From Dioscorea cayenensis subsp. rotundata (taxonomy: Eukaryota; Streptophyta; Magnoliopsida; Dioscoreales; Dioscoreaceae): DNA of 64,000 nucleotides. The number at the start of each line of letters is the position of its first letter. The first letter of the stretch is position 1. A program made the translations under genes and the position numbers. The stretch spans positions 20,744,461 to 20,808,460 of the forward strand of contig NC_052481.1 in assembly GCF_009730915.1 (NCBI RefSeq), in the 5' to 3' direction. Shown in pieces: positions 36,201 through 49,606 of this stretch. The notes beneath the pieces are model-generated. The model made no database searches. It had not been told where the DNA came from and worked only from the letters and a program-made list of their open reading frames with translations.

Positions 36201-39200
36201 CTAGAAAGCACTCCAACTATCAGAGTCGCGCCTCGGGCTATGGCTATCGGAAGCCTTAAATGGTCCAGTTGAGCCGAAGGGATCGGCATCATCGAAGGAT
36301 GGAAATCCACGGTTGTGGTCAGCTGAGCTTCGCATAGAGTCGAACCTTGCAAAGCTGTCATGCTGGGGGAAAATGCCACTGTCTGCAGTGCTGCGAAAGG
36401 AGTCGAACCGTGCAAAAGTGTCCCGTGAAGGAAAGAAACCACTGTCCGTGGTGCTTCGCATAGAATCAAACCTTGTGAGAGTATTATCACGTGGCGGGAA
36501 AAGGCCGCTGTCATGCATATTGAAGGAGTCAAATCTGCTAAAGCTGTCAAAAGAATGGTCATCTGGCCCGTCATTAAACCTTGGAGAGAATCTCGGAGAG
36601 TTTGAGTTGAACAATGGCGTGCTTGGAACAGAGTCAAAGAATGGCCCCCTATCCCTACCGTAAACACTAGCTGCGCTTGGAGAGCCAGTCTTAATTGGAT
36701 TTAGGCCGGAGTCCCCGTAACCAAAGAAACTATGACCGTTTCTCTCATGATCAGCCTCCTGCATGAGATTATCAAAGTCAAATTTGAAAGAGAAATGAAT
36801 AATATGCGCAGCTTCTCCGTTTGCAATAAGTGCATGCAATAATTTGATCGGATTTAAGTAAACTGTTGGTTTACCTTCGTATTGAATGAACTAAAGCCCC
36901 ATACAGAGTCCGTATCATCGCCTGCATCAAAAGTTGCACCCCAAGAGGGTTCATCTGCGTACTTTTCACTAGAAACGGTGGATTCAGCACCAGCATGATC
37001 ACTGCAGAAATACCAGAAAGTATAAGTTAATTAGATCAAAGTTTATAGCTATGGGTTTGACGTTTAGATGTCAGAATGTCAGCTAAAATTTTCAAGAAAG
37101 CAGCACCTAGACACTTACATCTTCGTATCCCAATAATTAATTGACAATAATTGTTGTCAACAGTATATAATTAAATCAGGAAAAAAAATATTTGGGATTT
37201 CCAAGACTTAAAACAAATAAATTAAAAAAAAAAAACAAGAAGAAAGGCACCCCATCATTGACTCACAGCAAAATATATATAAGTTGAGAAAAAATAACAA
37301 GATAATATTCTGCAATACCAATGACAGTCAAATGATGACAGACAGCAGAAAAATTATAAACAAACAGATATCACCAAGAAAACACTAAAAATAAGGGCAA
37401 ACTAGAAATTGGCATTGAAAAACCCTACTTTTGGTTGTAATACGCGGACAAACACAAAATTTTTATGGCACTTTAGCAAGATGGCAGATTATTGAGAAAT
37501 TATACAGGTGAATTAACAATATCTGAAAAAAATATACGGCGGGCAATTACTGGCTGGAATAGCAGATGCGTCAGAATACCTATTAGTTTCCTTTACATGG
37601 ATTCAGTTATCGCCCCAAAAAAAATGGCATTTACAATTAAGCAAAAAAAGAAAGGAGAAAGGGAAAAGTTAGAAACTAATACCTCTGACTTTCCTTAGTC
37701 CGCGGGGAGAAGTCATTTGGTCCTAAATGTGAGGAGTAATGTTCTTGTAATTGAGTTTCCAAAGCGCTTTTTGTAGGACTAGCAGCAGGGCTTTTTGCTG
37801 ATTCATCTTCACTATGAACATTGGGCCCTTCAGTCTCAGCTATTTGATCCACGACATGAGACGGCTTCTCAGTCTTGCTATCGGCTTCAGGGGTTGGTGC
37901 ATCAGGGGATGCCTTATCCACAGGGGCTTCATCACTTGATGTGGCAGGTTTTGGTTTTGCAGAGACAGCAACCTTTTCAACTTCAACAGTAAGCTCCTTG
38001 ATAATTGTAAAATCTGCATAAAAATATACAAGACCTCTCCATTACGTTGTGTCATATCAGTAAAAAAATATTTTAATGCAACTTATAAAACTGTTGTTTC
38101 CAGACTGTTTAAAGCAACTCTGAATTATATATCTTATCAGGGCATATTTATTTATAAACACAAACAGTTATACCTGCATCTTCAAATTTGTCCCAATCGT
38201 CATCCCAATTAGCAGCCCCTTCTTGAATGCCAGGTTGCCAACCTCAAAGAAAGAGGAAACAGAAAGAAAAAACTAAAAGTGTCAAATTTAATTGATCAAA
38301 ACTCCCTACCATAAGGAAGTACAATGAACGGAACATTAGCTGCTTTGAATTCGGATAAATAACCTAATACAATAACTAGCAATTTTCTACCAAAAGATAA
38401 AGACAATCAACTTTCTGGATATGATTTCATTCACTGTTAGCCATGGAAGATGTATAGTGCATTCTCAATTAAGATAATATGCTGTGATGATCCAAGTTGT
38501 TTCTTTTGTGCATTTTACTTGGCTAGTAACAGATGAATCAAAATCTCTCATATCCTCGTACACAAAGTTTAATAGCGGTGATAGAAACCTTATATAAAAA
38601 CACTGATGAAGTCGTTGAACATATAGTGAAAGATATGAGGGGTGAAAAATAAAAGAACATGTTCAGATATTAGAATTGTGCTGGTTGAAATATGGATTCA
38701 ATAGCAGACAGTTAACATAGAATGAAATGTTAAAAAATGCAATGACAATAATCATAATCATGTTACATACCACAACTCAAAAAAAGGGAATATCTTCACG
38801 ATAAAGCACTTCACCAAATAAAAGGTTAACACAATAAAAAGTAGTCAATCAAAAGTACCAAATGGAAGTTCAACCAATGAAGTCGGCTTCGCACGAAGTC
38901 CATATTCTTTGCATCTTTCATTCAAAGTTTTCACCAACTCCTCAAGATCTGATTGGGTCTGATTTGCATGATCCTAGAAATGCAAAACGAAGATCAGTTA
39001 AATTGAAGATATAGACGCAAGCATGAAGGGATAATTCTGATCTACCTGAAGCTGACCATCAGCAGTTCCACCTTGTGCAAGTTTTACTATTGATTTATAC
39101 AATTCCAGCTTCCTCTCCTACACATAATTCAGATAGAAATTAGCCTTAAAATTAAATATTTATCCAAAAATTACTCTCAACAAGATTTCTATACAAATGT

Positions 39201-42200
39201 GTACTCTTAAAATATTTCCTCAGCCAAACCATTCACACCAAAACTACCTGAAGGTCACGGAATGTAGCCTCCTCAATTGTCAGTTTTGAAGCTACATCTC
39301 CCAATTTTCTGCACTTCTCCTCATATTTCTTTGCAAGTGATTCAACCTGAGGTAATGAACATGACTTAGTTTTATTATGGATGTCATTAGATATTGCTCC
39401 ATGTCAGACCATTAAGTTAATATGAGAAATTCATTGTATAAGATTTTCATTTCAATTTACAGTGTTCAAGCTTTTATAAACACTCTTCATTAACAACAAA
39501 ATGCCAGATTACACTAAGTATAAATGTTACATATGTGCACCCAAGTCATGTCTGTCTTTTCCGAAGAAATAAATTGAGGCATTGAACTTCTAATGGTGTT
39601 TGCTAGATAGGTTAGCATGAGCACAAATTCTAGAAATGCATGATGATATTGCTTTTGTTGGTATAAAGAGCTCCCTTAATAGAAAATTTTGACAACGTGA
39701 CCAGCAAATAAAATTAGAATCAACATATGTATTTGTAGCATAGACTAAATACAAAATGAGAACAGGTAGCAGCACTCCATTCTGCAGTAAATCTTTTTAA
39801 AACCTCCCAGAGATTTTGAAGGACCATTTTAATTTAAAAAAAAAAATAGAAAAAGGCTAGTCAGGACCAAAAACAACCACAAAACAAAAAAAAACCTGCC
39901 AATTGTAATAATGCAGACAAAGGAGTGAAAATTTTGTATGAAGTACCTCACGTTTATCAGCAGCGGCCCTTTCTGTGATCTCATTCAGTCTGTTGTCACA
40001 CTTACTTTTGTAAAAAACCTAAGGTATAACAATTACATTTTCAGATGAAGACGAAACATAAATAAATCCAAAATGCATAAAACTAAGAACTTACAGCTTG
40101 TTTTAAAATTTTAAGTAATAATGTTGATTTCTTATATACAGATTATTAGCTAGGCATCAGCCGCTAGATTAATTCTGGCAAATACAGTGAATGAAGTGTT
40201 TGGCAATGAGTGTGCCCATGTGTAACCTCTTCCAGCAGTAAATAAATAAGTTCTCAATGGGAATATATATGTATGTGTGTGCGCGAACTAATGGTAAGTC
40301 CACCACTGCCATAATCACTTAAAAGCAACAGTTCTCAAATCATTTACTAGGCCAGAAAGTAGAACACAGGAACATATATTTTGATCACATAATTACACTA
40401 TTATTTAATATTATTTGGCGCAAATGGAGAAGTACACAAATATAGAACAATGTTGCATGTGTTTTGAACAGAAGCATCCACCAAACCCAAGAAGCCAAGA
40501 TCACAGATGATAGCAGAATACTCCTTGAAAATTTCTGGATTTGAGAAGACGTTAAACTCTAGTCTAAAATTGCATTCATAATAGCTAAAAGCATACTCAC
40601 AAGTTCCTGCATCTTGGCCCTGTAAAACTCAAACTTTTCTTTGGCATCCAATATCTCTTTTTCCAATTCTTGAACCTGTCAGAAAAAGATAAGTCATGCA
40701 AAGAGAACCATTTAGAATTAAATAGAAATGGAAAAGAGTGTTGCAGGTAGAACATTTTCCATAAATTGAAAAACATCAATTCACAGATAAAGGCATGAAA
40801 TTGTTCTCATGCTATGATGACCATACTTTGATATGCGCAACAACGTAAAAGATTAAGCTGGGACCTCATATCTGAATTTCACAAAAAACTGACTGAAAAT
40901 TATAAATTATCATAATTGGAAGCCTATAAAACTTGGTCAATAAGCAATTTCACGCAGTGCAACATCAAAATTCCAGCTTTTATCGCAAATGCCATTTAGT
41001 AATGCTTATGAGATGCAGAAGGTACACAACAAGCGATCTTCCAACAAAAGAGAGTAGCTGCAAGGTAGAGATGATACTTTTTTATCTGCATCTGTTGCAT
41101 CCTGTAACTTAGAGCTCAGCGCATCTTGCTCCTCCTTGCTGAGCTGGTTCACCAAGTGTGTTTCCAAAACTGGCACTTTTGATTTTTGCTGAACTGGCTC
41201 TGCATCACCATCAGCCTGCAAACGGCCTTTTGCCTGCGAAGTTGCAGTCCTGCCAGTGGTAGGAACAATAGGAGGGCGTCCAGCAGATATCCCTTGCTGT
41301 GGCAAACCTACTCCAAACATAATGGCTCAATCAGATCCCATATAAAGCAAAATTCATAGCATACACTATAAAACGGTAGTATTGCCATCATGCATCAGCA
41401 CAAACTATGTGATCAGAAAATACCAGAAGCAGGTTGCCAGGTTGAACCAGCATATGCAGCCGAAGGTTGACCAGTGGCAATTGGCAAGGTTCCATCAAGC
41501 CTAAGTTCATTTGGAAGCACAGCAGGGAGAGGGCGCCCTTCGCGATACTTTTCCATTAAATACAGGGCAGTACAGAACTCCTTCAGAGAAAGCATGCTAT
41601 CATTGTCTTGGTCGGATAAGTCCCAAACCTGCTTCAAGACCTCTGTAGATAAAAAAAAAATTCAAAAATGATCATGCGAACCTAAACAAGTTACGAAGTA
41701 TGAGAATAGAACATACTCAACTTGCTCACAAAGCACAGCATGAAGTTCAACCTAAACGCTAATCACTAACTGAATGCGAAAGAACACAAATAGGGCAGCA
41801 CTTGGAGAAATATTATGGTGCTGCTATCCACTGCAATGCTAATGTCATAACAGATCACATAACTTTATAGTGTGTTTGGACCCACAACAGATGATTCAAC
41901 CTGTGCGCACATCAGCACATGGACCTTGCAGAAAATGCTTGTGTTTCTACCACAATTTATAGCTAATGATGCCAATAATACAATGGTATGAAAAAACAGT
42001 AAGAATAAAGACGCAAAAGCAATGAATCAATATGAACAAATAGAAAGGTGATAACCACAGATAGAATTTTCAGTTTCATCTATGGGTGTATAATAACAGT
42101 AATTGCATAGAATTGATCCTTCACAACTTCATACATCCTAATGCGAAAAAACAAGCATGTGAACCAAACTGGATCAATAAAAAATAAAGTGTATCATATA

Positions 42201-44175
42201 CCTCTTGGAAGACGCCAACTCAGGAACAGGTTGCGAGCTTCTTCGCCTGTAATTTTTCCATCTCTATCCCTATCCACCTTAACAAATACAGCAGTATACT
42301 TCTGAATATCAGATTGACTGATCCTTGGCCATGGAGACTGCGATTGAACTGATGCAGAGCTGACAGGCCCAGTTGAAATGTTAGAAATTGTAGAAGCTGT
42401 GGTGTTTGGAGTTATAGTTTGCTGAGTTTGCTTAGCAAAGGTTTGAACTGCTTGCACAGGACTAACACCCATTGAGGGTGATGGTACATTCTGTGCAGAA
42501 TTAAAGCGCCCTGGCATAACAGAAGTTTGGGCTCCAGATGAAGTGGGTGGATTAGATAGGTTGTTCATAGAAAAGTTGGCCACAGAATTTTCGGGCTTTG
42601 CCTGAGGAGCGGCGGAAAACATGTCCCCACCAAAGACTGGATCTGATGAAAAGCCATTGCCAGATACAACCAAAGCTTTTGCATCCTTCTCAGTTGGCTG
42701 TGCTGATGAAGCTGGATACTGCTGTTTTGATGGTACTGATGATGTTAATGCCGAAGGTGTCTGTGTTGAAGTAGCCACTCCTGATGAAGACCCTGGTAGT
42801 GCAAAACTAAATCCATCAATATTTGTTGAGGGACTAATGCCTCTGTTGGAGACTTGCGAGGTTAATGGCGTTGAGGATCCACTGCTCCTTCCTCCCATCC
42901 AATCGGTCGAGATGTTCATGGTGTTTGAGGTTGGAAGCCTTGGTCCACCCACATTAACTGTCCCAGGCAACCCTTGGCCTACTCCCTGTGCTGGAAGCAA
43001 AGCCGCAGCATTTGGTGCTGGAGGTGGCCTGGCAGCATTGATGCCCTGAGCAGGAAAATTCTGCTGATTTAAACCAAGGTTTGGAGGCGTCTGTGGTGGT
43101 CTAAAGCCAAGGTTAGGAGATACAGGTGGCCTCGTAATGCCCATCTGATTTGAAGTGGGCAACATTGAGTTTACTTGGGATGTTGGGGCAGGCACAGAAT
43201 TCATCTGAGTAGCAGGACTAGTCACTGGATTTATCTGAGGAGCTGGGATTTTAGCTGCAGCTGGACCATATAATGCTGCCTTAACAATATCCGGTGTTAA
43301 CTCTCGCCCTTTTTGTGCCACTGTGACAAGTCTCAGTGCATTATAAAACTCAGGTCGCCCAAGAAAACCACTTTGCTTCTGGTCTGCATAAGTCCAAATC
43401 TGCAACAACCAACATGATAATGGGATCCAATATAGTCAGCAAAATAGTATCATAATTCAACAAGTAAATTCTAATAGCCAAAAAACCACATCATTTTTTT
43501 TTTTTGTGAAAAATTAACATAAATTATGCAATAAAAAATCAGAGTTGGATTTATATTTCAAATTCATCACACATCACAAGTAAAAAAGAAAACAAAATGC
43601 CCATGTAAGAGTTTCAAGCCATGAATTAACATGTTTCTCATGACAATAATCGATAAATAGTAGCAAATTTGAAGTCCTCCAATTACCACATAGCCCAAAA
43701 CCATTCAAGATATCAATGGCTGGTCTGATTGACCTAAACACATAAAAAGCAATTTTCCGGTTACTAAGAACCACGAGCTCATTAGATCTCACATCTATAA
43801 AACAAGTGATATACCATTCAACAACAAAAAAAGTTCTTTGACCAACAAAGTTATCAGGCTTTATAACATAATTAAGGAAACCTAATTTCCAACGAAGAGA
43901 TTCAAAACACTAATTTTATCCTGACATATTCACCAATTTCTTCCCAGCCAAACCAATTCAAACAACCTAAATTCCGGGGTGAAATTCATGAAAAACAAGT
44001 TCTAAAAAAATAAAAATAACGGCACCTGAGCCAGAACTTGCTGGGGCAAATTAGATCCCTTGAAGAAGGCAACAGCCTCCGCACCACTGATCCGGCCATC
44101 CTGATCCAAATCAGCTCTCCTAAAGAACGCGTCGAAAGCCTCCATCCCTGGAGCCAAGGGCGGCCGCGCCGCCAT
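36201..44175 (-). CDS. EH-domain protein of the AtEH/Pan1 type (TPLATE complex)
   Basis: Plant homologue of Eps15/Pan1, a subunit of the TPLATE adaptor complex for clathrin-mediated endocytosis at the plasma membrane. Thirteen exons: 44026-44175, 42202-43399, 41424-41642, 41078-41307, 40601-40675, 39947-40018, 39248-39346, 39046-39117, 38859-38973, 38174-38242, 37683-38013, 36875-37001, 36201-36758. Total 1104 residues, frame intact. EH1 (about 9-95) has a full EF-hand loop DLDQDGRISGAE. A Gly/Pro/Ser-rich linker, mostly from the 1.2-kb exon 2, follows. EH2 (about 415-510) has DRDRDGKITGEE and DQDNDSMLSLKE. Then comes a coiled coil (exons 4-9), a WDDDWDKFED acidic Trp segment that may bind partners, and a C-terminal array of RFDS-containing repeats. 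Length lies between AtEH1 and AtEH2. Confidence 0.95.
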
Positions 44176-45320
44176 TTCCCCGGAAAATTCTCAGAACCAA
44201 GCACGAGATCAAGCCTCGATCCACAATGGAACAACAACCAGGACACGGGATACGCACGGCGATCGACAACAGCTGCAGCACCGGGAGATAGATGGGATCC
44301 AATCGATGGAGGGGAGGGGAAGACGTCGCCGCAGAGAGTGGAATTCGAGAGGATCGAGGGCAAGGGTTTGGGGGCGAGAAGATTGGAGAAATCTCTGGCT
44401 CGCTCGATCGAGAAGGAGAAAGGCACTGTCTTTGATGAGGTCGGAGATGGAGATTCGTTGTGGTATGATGCTCGATAGAATAGAACACAACTAATTACCA
44501 ATAATGCCCTTCCTTTTTCTTTTGAATTTTTTTTTATTCTTATTTTTTTATTTTGTATAAAATAGAGTTGTGAATTTTTTTGAATACATACCGAAACTTT
44601 GTTTTTATTTTAATTTTAGCGGAAATTTTGTTTTAATTTTATTTTACCGGCGAAGTAATTAAAAATTTTTGATGGTTTTTTTTTATATAAATACAAAAAT
44701 GTTTGATGTGACATACTCCATGCAAGCGAATGACATAGACAGTGAACATTCGTATAAAAAATATCCACATCATCAGAAACTCACCAAAAAAACTTTAATT
44801 ATTTTTTAATAAAATAAAATCAAAATTTTAATGCCCGTTTGAATACAGATTCAAAAATAATATTTAAAAAAATTACCATGCTAAGAACACATAGGAAAAA
44901 GAGAACAATAAAATGAGAAAAACTGAACTCATATCAGTACATGTCAAAAAAATAAATATAATGAGTTTAATAAAAAAATCTTAAATTGTAATTATTATGG
45001 TAAAATAAGTTAAGAACTATATAAACAAATTGTAGACAAATTATTTGCATTATTGATTCGTATTGTAATTTATAGATAAAAACATAAAACGACAAATTAA
45101 AGAAATGGTGCATACATAAAAATAAATTATTAAAATCCACTTATCAATAAACAGGGCATTGGATTGCCTTGTTTAATTCCTTTCATCAATCAGCTTTCTC
45201 GGGATTTGTGAAGAAAAGAATACTAATCTAAAGGGAGAAAAGCGATAATAAAAATATTTAAATTACCAACTAGTATGTGAAACTAAAGTGAGTTTTGAGA
45301 TTTTATTTCTAACCAAACTA
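44176..45320. other. EH gene leader and AT-rich intergenic
   Basis: To about 44490 the GC-rich sequence is leader/promoter of the EH-domain gene; the open frames there are shadows of its composition. Beyond that the sequence is AT-rich, with no gene or clear element. Confidence 0.45.
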
Positions 45321-45464
45321 ACATAAAGGTTAAGGTATCATTTCCATACGAGAAGTAAAATGTTCAATTCTCACATGTATGGTGAGTAAGCCCAATAAAG
45401 AGTTCAACAATTAGTTTTTTTTTTTTACCATATCAAGATGAACCCTCGTATCAAGGTTGTGCAT

Positions 45465-45614
45465 AGAATTATAGTTAATTCATGTCTTAATTGCTTTAGT
45501 GTATGCCAGGTTTCAAACTTACATCTTCTGTAAATATTTAGAATTATAGTTAATTCATGTCTTAATTGCTTTAGTGTATGCCAGGTTTCAAACTTACATC
45601 TTCTGTAAATATTT
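45465..45614. repeat. perfect 75-bp tandem duplication
   Basis: Two head-to-tail copies, 45465-45539 and 45540-45614, beginning AGAATTATAGTTAATTCATG and ending TAAATATTT, with no mismatch between them. The unit is non-coding. Confidence 0.9.
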
Positions 45615-45843
45615 TATATAAAAGATCTGATGTCAATAACCCAAAAAGTCATTGATAATATTCAACAATATTAAGCTAAAAAAAATACATGTATATATTT
45701 ATCTTTTCTTATTTATATTTTTACACAATTACCAATTGTTATGCTATTTTCCCCCATGAATTGATGCAGTACATTATTATTATTGTTGTTGTTAAGTATA
45801 ATTTTGGGTTTAATTTGGGTCAAAAAATTCATGCTTCACCCCT

Positions 45844-47475
45844 TGTTTTAAAAATCGGATCAATTGTCGACTGGATTAGCCAACCGGTTCATAGTCCAAC
45901 CTGCTAGGGGTGTAAGCGAGCAGAGCTACTCGTGAGCTATTCGAGATCGGCTCGGATAATATTCGAATTCAATTCGAAATTCTGTGAGCCGAGCTCGAGC
46001 TCGAGCTACTCGAATAGTTTTACGAGTCGAGCTCGAGCCTCAAAATACCCAACTCGGCTCGGCTCGGCTCGGCTCGTTTACACCCCTAGAGCCGAGCTTT
46101 GCCTTGTTCAAACTTGGCTTGTTACTATTTAATCGAGCTTGAGCTCGAGCCGAGCTTTTTTCGAGCTTCATTTTTCATGTTCAAGCTTGACTCGTTACTA
46201 TTTTATCCGAGCTCGAGCTCTAATCGAGCTTATTTCGAGCTTCATGCTCGAGCTCAACTTGTTAAGAAAATTCGAAGCTTAACCTTGGCTTGTTAGGTTA
46301 ATTAAGGCTTGACCATTTTTTTATATTCTATTTTTTTTTATTTAGCAAAGTATCATTTAAAGCTTATTTAATGAATTATTATCAAGTGTGACTCAACTCG
46401 ATTTGAGTTTGAGGATTAAAAGAATAATTTAAGCTTATTTATTGAATCATTAAGGTTTGAGTTCAAGTTGGTTAAAATCTTCATTAAATAAATTAACAAA
46501 TAATTACAATAATAACAAAATAAACATTGTGATGTAACTATCTATAAATATTTTTTTCAATATAATTAACGATCCAATAAATAAGTTTGTTCATGACACT
46601 ATTAATGGTTATATTAATGATTGTTACAAATAAAATTGGAAACAATACTATAAACGAGCTTTTAATTATACAATAAACAAGTTGTTCAAAAGATTTAATG
46701 AGGCGAGCTTGATAGTGTTCAAGCTTGGCTAGTTTATTTTACGAACTCATTTAACTTAATGAACTAACTGACCTGAGCTTTTAACGAGCTGAGCCTTCGA
46801 ATAGTAGTTAAGAGCCCTATCTGTGTGCCTCAAATTGACAACAACAACATAGTCACATATACACCTTGATATATATATATATATATATATATATAAACGA
46901 GCTCACAACCGAGCTTATAAACGAGCTTGTTCACGAGCCAAAATAAGCCGAGCTTTCGACTGCTCAAGCTTGACTCGTTTATTAATCGAGCTTGAAAATG
47001 ATGTTCAAGCTTGGCTCGTTTACAATATGAGCTGAACACGAACAAGCCCTTATCGAGTTGAACACCGAGCCGCTCACGAACGGCTCGGCTCAAATACACC
47101 CCTAGTCACAAAGTATAAACTCTACATAAAATTGAATTTTTTAAAATACATATATACAAGGATACAACCATATATCAAATATTCAAAAATAAATAATTAA
47201 ATAAAATACAAGTATACAACAACGACAATCACAAAAACAACAATAAAAAATGAGGAATAAAATAAAATACAAGTATATAATATCTTGTTTTTTGTTTTTT
47301 AGAACGGGTTTAACTTTAAAATTTTAAAATAAATAAACCAACTGGCCGGTCCGGTCCAACCGGTTCACTAGTTCATCGATTGAACCGGTCAATCTGGTTA
47401 CTTGGTGTTTAGTGTGATTAATCGGACCGGTTTACATGCCGGTTCTCGTTTGAACCGGCCGGACTAGCGTTTTGA
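45844..47475. repeat. outer repeat with CCGGTT motifs, interrupted by a nested element
   Basis: The left flank (45844-45904) contains AAAATCGGATCAATTG and AACCGGTTCATAG. The right part (about 47330-47475) contains CCGGTCCGGTCCAACCGGTT, GAACCGGTCAATC, ACCGGTTTACATGCCGG and GAACCGGCCGGACTAG. These palindromic CCGGTT motifs on both sides of the inner element suggest one older repeat split by a later insertion. Superfamily not assigned. Confidence 0.4.
45905..47104. mobile_element. non-autonomous hAT-like element rich in GAGCTCGAGC motifs
   Basis: Begins TAGGGGTGTAAGCGAGC and ends CTCAAATACACCCCTA, so the termini are inverted copies of TAGGGGTGTA. Both subterminal regions are packed with GAGCTCGAGC, GGCTCGGCTCG and CGAGCTT repeats, while the middle is AT-rich with a (TA)n run at 46870-46894. 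An extra internal terminus ACACCCCTA at about 46081-46089 suggests a second copy or a rearrangement. No transposase is seen. TAGGGGTGT ends and dense subterminal motifs suit hAT elements, but flanking 8-bp repeats do not match, so the assignment is tentative. Confidence 0.5.
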
Positions 47476-47479
47476 GTTA

Positions 47480-49606
47480 ACGGTACAACAAAACATGGAA
47501 AAGCATACTAGAGATCAAGCTTCATAATCATCAATAACTTATATAATTTTAAAAAATTTGTGATTTTTAAATGAATACAGACCAATCTGCACTAAAATGT
47601 TGATGGGTATGATTATTACATTAATTAATTACACACAATTTCAAAATTTCCTGAAACCTCCATCATTATTAATTATGTCAAATGATAATATTGTCACATT
47701 GAATGGTTTTATCAATAAAATTGCAATATACAAACAAAGCAGAAAACAGGTGGGGAAATTAACAATATATTTTTTCCTTTCAGTACCATCATAATATAAA
47801 TAATTCATGATTCATCCACTGGTCCACAATATCACAATCTCAGCCAATTAGACACATATAAATAAATAAAAATAATAACAATGTAAAAAAAAAGAGAAAC
47901 TTTCATTTAAGAGCAAGCAGTGGCAACAGACTGGTGTTCAATGCATTCTAACTTAAGGCCTAAACATTCACCATTTTAGTCTGTAAATGTGGAAGAGAAC
48001 TTAAAGAAAGCTCCACAAGGGCTCTAGGAATTAATGGCTGACTTGAATACATGGTAGGTGATGATAAAGATGCATCACCAAGTGGCAGCTAAAAGCATAA
48101 ACTCTTTTCAAAGAACTGAGTTCCAAATCAGCATCAAATTGTAGCAGAAGAAACAATCTTTCCAAGTATAAAGCACATTCAGGCATTGCAGATGAAGTCT
48201 TGAACAATCAAACTGTGAACATTTTGAATGCCATTGTTACAATAACATACAACGATAAAATAGCATTCACTTAATCCAATAAAGATCAATGCAGTGGTAT
48301 CAAATTATGGCAGTTGGGAATCAGGGGGTACCATATAAGGTATGGGGTTCTCAAAGACAAAAATAAGTAAAAGCCTGAAGATATGAATGGCATCACAAGG
48401 CATCTTTGAAGTAGACCACTTAACTAGAAAGATAATCCATTTCAGCTATCAAATAAGAATTATAAACAAACAGAGAATGAGTTGATTTATCTTGATTTCA
48501 AATTTAAATGTTTAGATGGCAATAATTGTTCTCTGGTGTACAAGCTTAAGAATTACTTGCTTGCAATCTAATCTACGAACAATGGTAATTCTCCATGAGG
48601 AATTTTTTCCTAGACACTTCATGCACCATGGAATCATTACATTCGCTTCAAGCATCATCATATCATACACCGCTTAGTACATTTTTTGAGCAAGAAATAC
48701 TAAAATTTTAATTTACCAAACAAAAAAAAGCAATAAAGTCACCATCTGCCATCCATTATGAACCTAATCTTAGAAGGAAAAGCATCAACAATCCACTACA
48801 ACCAATATCTTAAACCTTTTAACATAACTAGCTCTGTTTAGTTAAAACTTACGAGTTATGACACTCCAGGATACTCTGTTCAATTAAGGTTTCTTGGATA
48901 TTCATCATAGATTTCTAAGTACTTCTCAATAGACAATGGCTAAGCCAAATATCTGCATATGACTTTCCAAACCCTAACATTCAAACAAATATATTCTTCT
49001 TAGATATCATCTACCAATATCAATGAATGATGATAACACCACAATGAGTTAAATAAATCTTAATCTGGCAAACCATGATATACTCATGGAACTATTAATC
49101 TCCCAAACAATGAGGCAGTTTTGCCATAATGCATAACAGGAATTAGGAGAGAACCTCATGCCAAAACCATTAACTTCAACAAATGGTATTTTGTAAGTTT
49201 ATACCATGATTTAACTCTAGTAACAACGCCACGAACAAACATTTAATTCCACCGAAGAATGCCTTGCTATGAGGGATATAAAACAATTCCTCAATCCTCA
49301 TATAAGGGTCGGGCAGGTCTTAAAGTGCATGGTGATCATCATGTAATTCGAAAGATAATTTAAAGAAATGTTTTTTTTCCAACAAGAGAGTGAATGTAAG
49401 CTTAAACATTCTTTATGCAAGAAACAGAACACAATATAATATATTTACATATAACAAAACAAAATATGATAGTAAGATAACCAACATTATTTGTGGATAG
49501 CAATTTTACAAGGACAAACTAAGGCAATGTCACAGCAAATTAACATGAGCAAGCTCAAAAGCCACCAAGAAAAAAAAAAATCAAGAAACAAAATCCAAAA
49601 TCCTCA
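47480..49606. other. intergenic, no gene recognised
   Basis: AT-rich sequence of more mixed composition from 47900 on. It could include 3' UTR of the coiled-coil gene, but no frame, RNA gene or element could be supported. Confidence 0.4.

Noticed and set aside
42621-43049. Long open frame antisense to exon 2 of the EH gene
   Set aside because: It mirrors the Ser/Pro/Gly-rich coding exon on the other strand and has no family features.
44038-44478. Open frames on both strands at the EH gene start
   Set aside because: They arise from GC-rich exon 1 and leader sequence; only the EH frame from 44175 continues through conserved exons.
45330-45425. Second SINE candidate with GTTCAATTCTC
   Set aside because: B-box-like motif and a T run only; no convincing A box and no flanking duplication.
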